DNA from: Planctomycetota bacterium
Lineage (GTDB): Bacteria > Planctomycetota > Phycisphaerae > WQYP01
DNA length: 5,250 bases
Direction of reading: 5' to 3'
NCBI GenBank assembly: GCA_021785155.1
Contig: JAJYGE010000504.1
Span: 1 to 5,250 of the forward strand
Below, piece by piece: positions 1 through 5,250 of the stretch. The notes beneath the pieces are model-generated. The model ran no database searches. It was not told the DNA's origin and saw nothing but the letters and a program-made list of their open reading frames with translations. Every line of letters begins with the position of its first letter. The stretch's first letter is position 1. The position numbers were made by a program, and so were the translations under genes.

Positions 1-2674
1 TAGCGATCAGCGTGCGTAACAGCAATTGCTGGGTAAGCGACATCCGCGCGTGCGGTGGCATTTCAAACCCGCGAAATTCCACCAACCCCAGTCGTCCGCT
101 GGAAGAATCCGGTGAATAAAGCTTGTCAATACAGAATTCAGCGCGGTGCGTATTGCCAGTTAAATCAATTAACAGATTTCTAAATACGCGATCAACCAGC
201 CATGGTGGCGTTGTAACACCTTGCTGACGTTGAATTTCCTTAAGCGCTATGTCCAGTTCATAAATCATTTCCGGACGACCTTCATCCGCCCGGGGCGCCT
301 GACTGGTCGGGCCGATAAACAGTCCGGAAAACAGATAGGATAACGAAGGATGATTATGCCAGTACGCCACCAGGCTCTTGAGCAAATCCGGGCGCCGCAA
401 AAATGGTGAATCGCCGGGCGTGTCACCGCCGATGACAATATGGTTCCCGCCACCGGTACCGGAATGCCGCCCATCGAGCATAAATTTTTCAGTTCCCAAC
501 CGTGAGAAATGAGCATCTTCATACAGACCAGTCGTTACGCTGACCGCTTCATCCCAGGAATTAACCGGCTGAACATTGACTTCAATGACTCCCGGATCGG
601 GCGTTACTTTCAGATGTTTGACGCGCGGATCATGGGGCGGCGTGTAACCTTCAATAATCAGCGGCGTATTTAATTCCGCAGCGGTTTCTTCAATACGGGC
701 GACGAGATCGAGATAATCCTCAATGTAACGCACCGGCGGCATAAAAATATGCAGCGTGCCATTACGCGGCTCGACACAAATCGCCGTGCGTATCACGTAG
801 GGTGCGGATCGACCCAATTCCGGCTTCCAAGATGGATTTTCGCGTATGCGCCTGCGATATTCTTCCAGTGCCGGGCCAACACCCTCTTCCGCAAGTTTCC
901 AATCCTGCTCACGGAAATACGTCACGTTGCCGGGTTCAGGCTGTCCTCTACGATACCGCTGACCGCCATGGACATCGGGCAATTCAGACAGCCGCTCCAT
1001 CGGGTCGCGCGGATAAACATGCGGATATTGGCTATCCGCCACCCAAGGAAGTGAATCCAACGGAAGCCTTAAGCCCATGGGCGAATCACCGGGGATCAGA
1101 TATAACCTCTCGGGCCGCAGGAACCAGGCACCGGTTTGCCAAATTCCCTCCCCCGGCGCACCGATAGGGCGCAACGGCAGAACGTACCCAATTACCTTGT
1201 CCAAGCCCTGTTCAAATATTTTGGCCATCCGCAGGCGATCTTCCGGGTTCTTGAGATTGTTCTGCAAGGGATCAACATTGACCGGTAATCGCCGTTCTTT
1301 CCAGAGGTAATACCAGACATCCTCAAAACCGGGCAACGCATGAGCAAAGGAGACATCCCCGCGGAGTCGATCGGTCAAGGTGCGCAAGAAATTCTGCGCG
1401 GTGCGGTCCGTGTGATGATGTTGATCGCCATCATCGGCAATGAGTTTCGGATCATTCCATATCGGTCGGCCATCTTTACGCCAGTAACACGCCAACGCCC
1501 AGCGCGGCAAAGATTCACCCGGATACCATTTGCCGATGCCATAATGCAGCAGGCCGCCGCGCGCAAAGCGTCGATGCAGTCGCTTGATCAATTGCCCGGC
1601 AAGTTGCCGCTTTTGGGTCCCCTGCGCGGTGGTGTTCCATTCCGGTGCGTCCACATCATCAATGGATACAAACGTCGGCTCTCCACCCGTGGTCAGGCGG
1701 ACATCCTGCCGTTTGAGAATGGCGTCCACCGTATGCCCCAGTGATTCAATGCTTTTCCACTGTTCGTCGGTATACGGTTTGGTAACGCGCGGATCTTCAC
1801 GCACGCGGCGCACGGACATACTAAACTCAAACTCCGCTTCGCACTCATCAACGGCTCCGGTAATCGGTGCCGCGGATGATGGCACGGCCGTGCAGGCCAG
1901 CGGAATGTGCCCTTCACCGGTGAATAATCCGCTGGTGGCATCCAGGCCAACCCATCCGGCACCGGGGAGAAATACTTCAACCCAGGCGTGCAGATCCGTA
2001 AAATCTTTTTCCGGGCCGGATGGCCCATCCAGCGATTTCACGTCCGCGGTTAACTGAATGAGATAACCCGATACAAATCGGGCCGCCAGACCGCAGTGCC
2101 TGAACAAATTTACCAGCAGCCATGCAAAATCACGGCATGACCCGGTGCGAGAGGTCAATGTTTCTTCCACGCTTTGGACGCCCGGCTCCAGGCGGATGAG
2201 GTATTTGAGCAGATGATTGATTTTGGTATTTATTTCCACCAGAAAATCAGCGGTGCGCAGATCTTTCCGCTGACAGGATTTAATCAATTCCGCCAACAGA
2301 GGACCGGGCGCAGCAGCTTCAAGGTAAGGGGCCAATTCGCGCTTCAGTGATGGATCATAGGCAAAGGGATAATTTTCAGCTTCCGGCTCAAGAAAAAAAT
2401 CGAAGGGGTTGATCACGGTCATTTCCGCAACCAGATCCACCTCCACTCTGAATTCCCGGGTGAGTTCCGGAAATACCAGCCGGGCCTGATAATTCGCATA
2501 CGGGTCCTGTTGCCAATTGACAAAGTGTTTTGCCGGAAGCACACGCATGGAATAACTGCGAATCGGCGTGCGTGTATGTGGGGCCGGGCGCAGGCGCACC
2601 ATCTGCGGCGAGAGCGTAACCGGCCGATCATACCGATAATGGGTAACATGATTCAGTGCGACAAGTATGGCCAT
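1..2674 (-). CDS. Transglutaminase-DUF2126 fusion protein (C-terminus cut by window edge)
   Basis: This frame is open for 891 codons from the ATG at 2674 to the left edge, with no internal stop. Residues 1-90 (MAILVALNHVTHYRYDRP...) match the bacterial transglutaminase N-terminal domain. Residues about 130-250 form a transglutaminase-like core with the Cys-His-Asp triad C180 (GSCRDFAW), H229 (LHAWVEVF) and D245 (GLDATSG). From about residue 320 the DUF2126 region follows. Its landmarks are TTGGEPTF around E332, the GVIEVNVQP strand with E698 and N700 (likely metal/ATP-site residues of a permuted ATP-grasp-like fold), DGRHSGTGGGNH at 734-745, the FSGLFIGPTSQAPR stretch, and HRAEFCIDKLYSPDSSSGR near the edge. 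Family members are about 1,100 residues long, so roughly 200 are missing here. The start is secure because an in-frame TAG lies at 2693-2695 with no other start codon between. Role by family: predicted amide-bond ligase plus peptidase/transferase in one cytoplasmic chain; the substrate is unknown. It is the last visible gene of the cluster. Confidence 0.95.
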   Translation of the reverse strand, partial: MAILVALNHVTHYRYDRPVTLSPQMVRLRPAPHTRTPIRSYSMRVLPAKHFVNWQQDPYANYQARLVFPELTREFRVEVDLVAEMTVINPFDFFLEPEAENYPFAYDPSLKRELAPYLEAAAPGPLLAELIKSCQRKDLRTADFLVEINTKINHLLKYLIRLEPGVQSVEETLTSRTGSCRDFAWLLVNLFRHCGLAARFVSGYLIQLTADVKSLDGPSGPEKDFTDLHAWVEVFLPGAGWVGLDATSGLFTGEGHIPLACTAVPSSAAPITGAVDECEAEFEFSMSVRRVREDPRVTKPYTDEQWKSIESLGHTVDAILKRQDVRLTTGGEPTFVSIDDVDAPEWNTTAQGTQKRQLAGQLIKRLHRRFARGGLLHYGIGKWYPGESLPRWALACYWRKDGRPIWNDPKLIADDGDQHHHTDRTAQNFLRTLTDRLRGDVSFAHALPGFEDVWYYLWKERRLPVNVDPLQNNLKNPEDRLRMAKIFEQGLDKVIGYVLPLRPIGAPGEGIWQTGAWFLRPERLYLIPGDSPMGLRLPLDSLPWVADSQYPHVYPRDPMERLSELPDVHGGQRYRRGQPEPGNVTYFREQDWKLAEEGVGPALEEYRRRIRENPSWKPELGRSAPYVIRTAICVEPRNGTLHIFMPPVRYIEDYLDLVARIEETAAELNTPLIIEGYTPPHDPRVKHLKVTPDPGVIEVNVQPVNSWDEAVSVTTGLYEDAHFSRLGTEKFMLDGRHSGTGGGNHIVIGGDTPGDSPFLRRPDLLKSLVAYWHNHPSLSYLFSGLFIGPTSQAPRADEGRPEMIYELDIALKEIQRQQGVTTPPWLVDRVFRNLLIDLTGNTHRAEFCIDKLYSPDSSSGRLGLVEFRGFEMPPHARMSLTQQLLLRTLIA

Positions 2675-2684
2675 GCGTTTGAGA

Positions 2685-2688
2685 CTCC
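2685..2688 (-). promoter_or_regulatory. Ribosome binding site of the DUF2126 fusion gene
   Basis: The minus strand reads GGAG here, 10 nt before the ATG at 2674. With the in-frame TAG at 2693-2695 it supports that start. Confidence 0.6.
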
Positions 2689-2716
2689 GAGACTAATTTA
2701 ACCTATTGAATTTACA

Positions 2717-2730
2717 CCGCGAATCCGCGG
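2717..2730. repeat. Small inverted repeat in the intergenic gap
   Basis: CCGCG and CGCGG are separated by four bases, giving a short GC-only stem of 5 bp with a tetraloop. The next pair outward does not match. It could be a minor mRNA hairpin or chance. Confidence 0.35.
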
Positions 2731-2771
2731 CTTCCACCTACAGCTTCCCATTTCCAGGAGATGCCTTTTTT

Positions 2772-3746
2772 TCATCCCTGTTGCTGTTGCTGCTGCTGTT
2801 GAACCTGTTCTTCAAGAATCCACGGTACCACGCCACCGCGACCGGTATTGCCAAAAACCGGAACGTTCAATGGAGAAGTTCGTTCGCCGACAAGATTGCC
2901 GGAGATTTCAGGCAATTCCATGGTATGCACCTCCACTTTCATCGTTTCGGTGGCGTTGCCACGGTATACACCTTTATGCGGTGGGACGTCCTTGTAATGC
3001 CGCCCCACCGCCATTTTTACGAAATTATCCTTTACTTCGCAGTTGTTGGTAGGGTCATAACCGATCCAGCCAATACTGGGAAAGTATAATTCACACCATG
3101 CGTGCGTTTCCGCAGCGCCGCGGAACTGCTGATTGCCGGCATGAATAAATCCGCTGACATACCGTGCCGGGATATGCAACTTTCGGGCCAGCCCGATCAT
3201 CAGGTGCGTGAAATCCTGGCAAACGCCACGCTTATGCTCCAGCACTTCGGCAATGGTGCTTGAAGCGCTGGTGATGCCTTTTTCATAGACAAACTCTTCG
3301 TTGATTTTGTCCATGATATTAAGTCCCACGCGGGCCAGCGATTCGCGTCCACGCGGCTTGATCTTTTCAGCCAGTTCAGTCAATGCCGGGCAGTCCACCA
3401 CCGGGGCATCGAGCCGCAGCATGTCAAAAAGGCTGTGATCCGTCGGCGGATTTAATGGCCACATATCTTCCGGATGCTGTGTCAGGCGATCACGATCATA
3501 GGTCTGCACCACGCTGACAGCGGAAATTTTAACACTCCGGTGCAGGTTGTTGATGGCAAACGTATGCACGGTATTGCCCAGCCAGTCAAAATAACTGCGC
3601 ACCTGCGAGGCCGGCCCGATACCCAGCACAAACGACAGGCGATGCTGCAGGCGTTCCTGTCGCGGGGCCATGCGCAATTCCATAACCGTTTCACTGATAA
3701 GCGCGGAATAATCCAATTCCGTAATATGACTGACCTGAACGAGCAT
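2772..3746 (-). CDS. Bacterial transglutaminase-like cysteine peptidase family protein
   Basis: This complete protein has 324 residues. Residues 1-80 (MLVQVSHITELDYSALISET...) match the beta-rich bacterial transglutaminase N-terminal domain. Residues about 145-240 are the transglutaminase-like core with an intact triad: C176 (RGVCQDFTH), H215 (ETHAWCELYFP) and D231 (WIGYDPTNN). The motif around R195-G199 (ARYVSGF) is also typical. In the family this fold is a papain-like thiol enzyme that cleaves or transfers amide bonds; no signal peptide or membrane segment is visible, so it should act in the cytoplasm. The start is fixed by an in-frame TGA directly before the ATG and a GGAG 8 nt upstream. 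The C-terminus is unusual: after a conserved-looking segment ending VVPWILEEQV come eight consecutive Gln and a final Gly. It follows the alpha-E gene by 82 nt and precedes the DUF2126 fusion, whose N-terminal half has the same architecture, suggesting that the two are paralogues. The true reaction and substrate are unknown. Confidence 0.95.
   Translation of the reverse strand: MLVQVSHITELDYSALISETVMELRMAPRQERLQHRLSFVLGIGPASQVRSYFDWLGNTVHTFAINNLHRSVKISAVSVVQTYDRDRLTQHPEDMWPLNPPTDHSLFDMLRLDAPVVDCPALTELAEKIKPRGRESLARVGLNIMDKINEEFVYEKGITSASSTIAEVLEHKRGVCQDFTHLMIGLARKLHIPARYVSGFIHAGNQQFRGAAETHAWCELYFPSIGWIGYDPTNNCEVKDNFVKMAVGRHYKDVPPHKGVYRGNATETMKVEVHTMELPEISGNLVGERTSPLNVPVFGNTGRGGVVPWILEEQVQQQQQQQQG
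2778..2801 (-). repeat. Eight-codon polyglutamine tract (CAG/CAA) at the transglutaminase C-terminus
   Basis: Eight consecutive Gln codons, five CAG and three CAA, sit directly before the terminal Gly and TGA stop. The trinucleotide run is imperfect but could still change length by slippage. It encodes a likely disordered tail outside the catalytic core. Confidence 0.85.
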
Positions 3747-3754
3747 TCACTAAA

Positions 3755-3758
3755 CTCC
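3755..3758 (-). promoter_or_regulatory. Ribosome binding site of the transglutaminase gene
   Basis: The minus strand reads GGAG, 8 nt before the ATG at 3746. The in-frame TGA immediately before the ATG excludes any longer protein. Confidence 0.7.
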
Positions 3759-3760
3759 AT

Positions 3761-3786
3761 ACCAGTGCGTCGATCACGCTGCTGGT
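3761..3786 (-). promoter_or_regulatory. Imperfect hairpin just upstream of the transglutaminase ribosome binding site
   Basis: On the minus strand ACCAG pairs with CTGGT and, inside it, GCGT pairs with ACGC around a five-base loop (GATCG). This gives 9 bp with one small asymmetric internal loop. The structure ends two bases before the GGAG of the transglutaminase gene, in the 82-nt gap after the alpha-E stop. No T-run follows, so it is not an intrinsic terminator. It could act as an mRNA stability or processing element, or modulate translation. Its function is inferred only from position. Confidence 0.4.
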
Positions 3787-3828
3787 GTAAACCGCATTTA
3801 CAATCCCGCATCTATTGCCATAGAACTT

Positions 3829-4905
3829 TTAACCCATAGCCAGTTCCATGCGGGACGCCTGTTCCCCGGAACGCATCAGCCATTGCTCCTGCACCGCAAT
3901 GGAAGCATCGGCGGCAGAATTGCGTATCTGTTCAAGAAAGGCCAGGAGACCTTTATCCTGCGTTGGCGCAGCGCGGGAATATTGCAGTTCCGCAAACAGC
4001 CGTCCCAGCCGTCGCTGGGCATCACGCCCGGCGTCAGCCGCGAGAACCGAGCGAATCCGATCCACCGATTCGAGAGCATGATGAATACAGAAGTGCACGC
4101 TGCGCGGAAATGTCGGCTCAAAAAGGATAAATCCAGCCACCAGACCGGGGTCAATTTCCCCGACATTGGCTCTGCGATACGCTTCAATCGAACAGCACGC
4201 CCGCAGAACGGCCATCCAGTGGATAACCCGGCCCGCCGGATCCAGAGACGCCAAAGAATCCATCTGGTGCAGCGTCTGGAACTTCGCCAGAAGTATCCGG
4301 CAGGTCATATCCGCACGTTCCAGATATTTAGAGAGTTGAATAAACAGCCAGACCTGACCATGGTCAATGGTTTGATCCGCCAGTCCCTGCAACAGCAGCG
4401 AACCGGTCATCATCTGCCGGAAAAATTCCTGTGGTGAATCGTCAAAACGGGCCACGGCATCGTCCGCCTTAAGCGACCAGTACAAGGTGTTAAGCTGCTC
4501 CCACATTTCGTTGGAGATGCTTTCCCGGATGGATCGGGCGTTTTCCCGCGCTTTGGTCAGGCAACTCATCAGGCTGATGGGGTTGGAAGGATCCAAAGCC
4601 ATATATTTGGCCACTCCCATGAGTGCCTGCATGGGCGTATGATCCGGGTTTACCAGCTCCGGCAGCATGTGTTCCTGCCAGGTGATTTTAAGCACATCCA
4701 CCACCGCCTGATGCGAAAGCTCCTGCTCCAATTCTCCCGCGCCGGTCAATGAATCCACGCTGACCATCAGGATGCGGGCGATATGCTCGGCACGTTCAAT
4801 GTACCGACTCATCCAGTAGCTGGCGTCCGCGACGCGCGCCAGAAGAGCTCTTGGCAAGCGCGGGGCAGAGGCCTGTGACGAATTTAATAAAGCGGCTTGG
4901 GTCAT
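3829..4905 (-). CDS. Alpha-E domain protein (DUF403)
   Basis: This complete protein has 358 residues and appears all-helical, with no signal peptide. It carries the family hallmarks: [20 protein letters not shown] at 21-40, [14 protein letters not shown] at 118-131, [15 protein letters not shown] at 191-205 and FEPTFPRSV at 262-270. Alpha-E proteins have no proven enzymatic activity. They occur almost always beside permuted ATP-grasp and transglutaminase genes, sometimes fused to the ATP-grasp, so a partner or scaffold role in the same complex is the usual inference. The ATG overlaps the stop of the upstream ATP-grasp gene (ATGA) and has GGAG 8 nt before it. The family core usually begins at the equivalent of L22-V25, so the first 20 or so residues (Ala, Ser and Pro rich) are an extension. 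A TTG at residue 17 is a weaker alternative start without a Shine-Dalgarno sequence. The motif at 35-46 recurs at 194-205, suggesting an internal duplication. Confidence 0.95.
   Translation of the reverse strand: MTQAALLNSSQASAPRLPRALLARVADASYWMSRYIERAEHIARILMVSVDSLTGAGELEQELSHQAVVDVLKITWQEHMLPELVNPDHTPMQALMGVAKYMALDPSNPISLMSCLTKARENARSIRESISNEMWEQLNTLYWSLKADDAVARFDDSPQEFFRQMMTGSLLLQGLADQTIDHGQVWLFIQLSKYLERADMTCRILLAKFQTLHQMDSLASLDPAGRVIHWMAVLRACCSIEAYRRANVGEIDPGLVAGFILFEPTFPRSVHFCIHHALESVDRIRSVLAADAGRDAQRRLGRLFAELQYSRAAPTQDKGLLAFLEQIRNSAADASIAVQEQWLMRSGEQASRMELAMG
4902..4905 (-). other. ATGA start/stop overlap between the ATP-grasp and alpha-E genes
   Basis: The ATG of the alpha-E gene (4905-4903) shares two bases with the TGA of the ATP-grasp gene (4904-4902). 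This arrangement is typical of translational coupling and implies coordinated production of the two proteins. Confidence 0.85.
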
Positions 4906-5250
4906 CGTTTGTTCTCCGGTTCAAGTACCCACGTATCTTTGCTGCCGCCCCCCTGCGAACTATTGACCACCAGGGATCCTTCCCGTAACGCCACGCGCGT
5001 CAGCCCGCCCGGCATTACCGTGATTTTTTCCCCGAAGAGAATATAAGGGCGAAGATCAATGCGGCGACCACGCAACGCCCCATCAACCAAACTGGGCTGC
5101 TGGCTTAATTGCACCACCGGCTGGGCGATGAAATTTCTGGGATTTTCAAGAATTTTACACGCAAATTCCTCCCGTTCCGCCGGCTCGGCCTGATGCCCCA
5201 TCAACATGCCATATCCACCAGCCTCATTGGTGGCTTTGACGACCAGTTGA
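4902..5250 (-). CDS. Circularly permuted ATP-grasp protein (DUF404/DUF407 type), C-terminal part only
   Basis: Only the last 115 codons and the stop are in the window; the frame is open to the right edge, and family members are about 470-500 residues long. The visible segment is highly characteristic. It begins [15 protein letters not shown], containing the Lys and Gly-rich loop that contact ATP, and continues through [16 protein letters not shown] and DLRPYILFG to [20 protein letters not shown]. It ends in the family signature [16 protein letters not shown]. In ATP-grasp enzymes this region completes the nucleotide and metal site used to activate a carboxylate as acyl-phosphate for attack by an amine. 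The product here is predicted to be an amide or peptide bond; the substrate is unknown. The ATG at 5207 is internal and is not the real start. It is the first visible gene of the cluster and overlaps the alpha-E gene by ATGA. Confidence 0.93.
   Translation of the reverse strand, partial: QLVVKATNEAGGYGMLMGHQAEPAEREEFACKILENPRNFIAQPVVQLSQQPSLVDGALRGRRIDLRPYILFGEKITVMPGGLTRVALREGSLVVNSSQGGGSKDTWVLEPENKR
4914..4917 (-). promoter_or_regulatory. Ribosome binding site of the alpha-E gene
   Basis: The minus strand reads GGAG, 8 nt before the ATG at 4905. The site lies inside the last codons of the upstream ATP-grasp gene and supports the chosen start with its N-terminal extension. Confidence 0.65.

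Larger units (their letters stand above)
2675..2771. other. 97-nt intergenic gap between the transglutaminase and the DUF2126 fusion gene
   Basis: This gap holds the ribosome binding site of the next gene, a perfect 5-bp inverted repeat (CCGCG, loop GATT, CGCGG on the minus strand, 2717-2730) and two copies of GGAAGC (minus strand; 2730-2735 and 2743-2748). An AT-rich stretch of about 20 nt lies at 2693-2714. The hairpin is not followed by a T-run on the minus strand, so it is not an intrinsic terminator. A promoter here is conceivable (TTAAAT at 2696-2701) but there is no good -35 box. I infer that transcription reads through. Confidence 0.5.

Noticed and set aside
749..2057. Several overlapping plus-strand frames (749-1054, 802-1167, 1077-1310, 1340-1744, 1584-2057).
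   Set aside because: All are antisense to the continuous DUF2126 coding frame and resemble no known family.
1..2674. Possible broken or frameshifted DUF2126 gene, because only short minus-strand frames with both start and stop exist here.
   Set aside because: Direct translation from the ATG at 2674 stays open for 891 codons with family motifs in order to the left edge. The short frames are in other phases; the gene is only cut by the window.
2696..2723. Promoter for the DUF2126 gene (TTCGCG at 2718-2723, 16-nt spacing, TTAAAT at 2696-2701).
   Set aside because: The -35 box matches the consensus at only about half its positions and the same bases form the small hairpin. The evidence is too weak to call.
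2717..2730. Intrinsic terminator after the transglutaminase gene.
   Set aside because: The stem is only 5 bp and no T-run follows on the minus strand. The A-run at 2764-2772 (minus-strand sense) lies before the hairpin, right after the stop codon.
2706..3089. Plus-strand frame of 127 codons whose beginning looks like a signal peptide with a run of eight Leu.
   Set aside because: The Leu run is the antisense reading of the polyGln codons of the transglutaminase gene. The frame overlaps that well-supported gene and matches nothing recognisable.
3883..4437. Plus-strand frame of 184 codons.
   Set aside because: It lies entirely antisense to the alpha-E gene, whose family motifs are clear. Its protein is rich in Arg, Gln and His with no recognisable domain, as expected from an antisense frame.
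4902..5207. A separate 101-residue gene starting at the ATG at 5207.
   Set aside because: The frame continues open to the window edge with conserved ATP-grasp residues upstream of that ATG ([13 protein letters not shown]), so it is an internal Met of a larger protein.

Overview
All recognisable genes in this window lie on the minus strand and read right to left. They form one compact four-gene cluster, cut at both window edges. In order of transcription they are: (1) the C-terminal end of a circularly permuted ATP-grasp protein (DUF404/DUF407 type, 4902-5250, start beyond the right edge); (2) a complete all-helical alpha-E protein (DUF403, 3829-4905); (3) a complete bacterial transglutaminase-like protein with a Gln-rich tail (2772-3746); (4) a very long protein with an N-terminal transglutaminase unit fused to a DUF2126 / permuted ATP-grasp-like region (1-2674, 891 residues visible, C-terminus beyond the left edge). 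Gene 4 is the largest gene here. It is an unbroken frame of 891 codons that simply runs off the window.

The layout suggests one transcription unit. Genes 1 and 2 overlap by ATGA. Genes 2 and 3 are 82 nt apart, and genes 3 and 4 are 97 nt apart. Each of the three visible start codons has a GGAG Shine-Dalgarno sequence 8-10 nt upstream. Both short gaps contain a small inverted repeat, but neither has a convincing terminator or promoter. The cluster's own promoter must lie to the right of the window.

The combination of permuted ATP-grasp, alpha-E, transglutaminase and transglutaminase-DUF2126 is a known conserved bacterial neighbourhood. Comparative genomics has led to the proposal that it makes, attaches or removes a peptide or amide-linked modification: ATP-grasp enzymes would form the amide bond, transglutaminase-fold Cys-His-Asp enzymes would cleave or transfer it, and alpha-E would be a scaffold or partner. 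To my knowledge the substrate has not been established. The cluster is therefore recognisable as a family but functionally open, rather than a previously unseen system. All catalytic residues I could check are present, so the genes look intact and functional.

The organism is a bacterium with moderate GC content and clear GGAG ribosome binding sites. The cluster is widespread in Proteobacteria, Planctomycetes/Verrucomicrobia, Cyanobacteria and others, so I cannot assign a lineage from the sequence. I see no RNA genes, mobile elements, CRISPR arrays or phage genes. The plus-strand open frames are all antisense shadows of the four genes.
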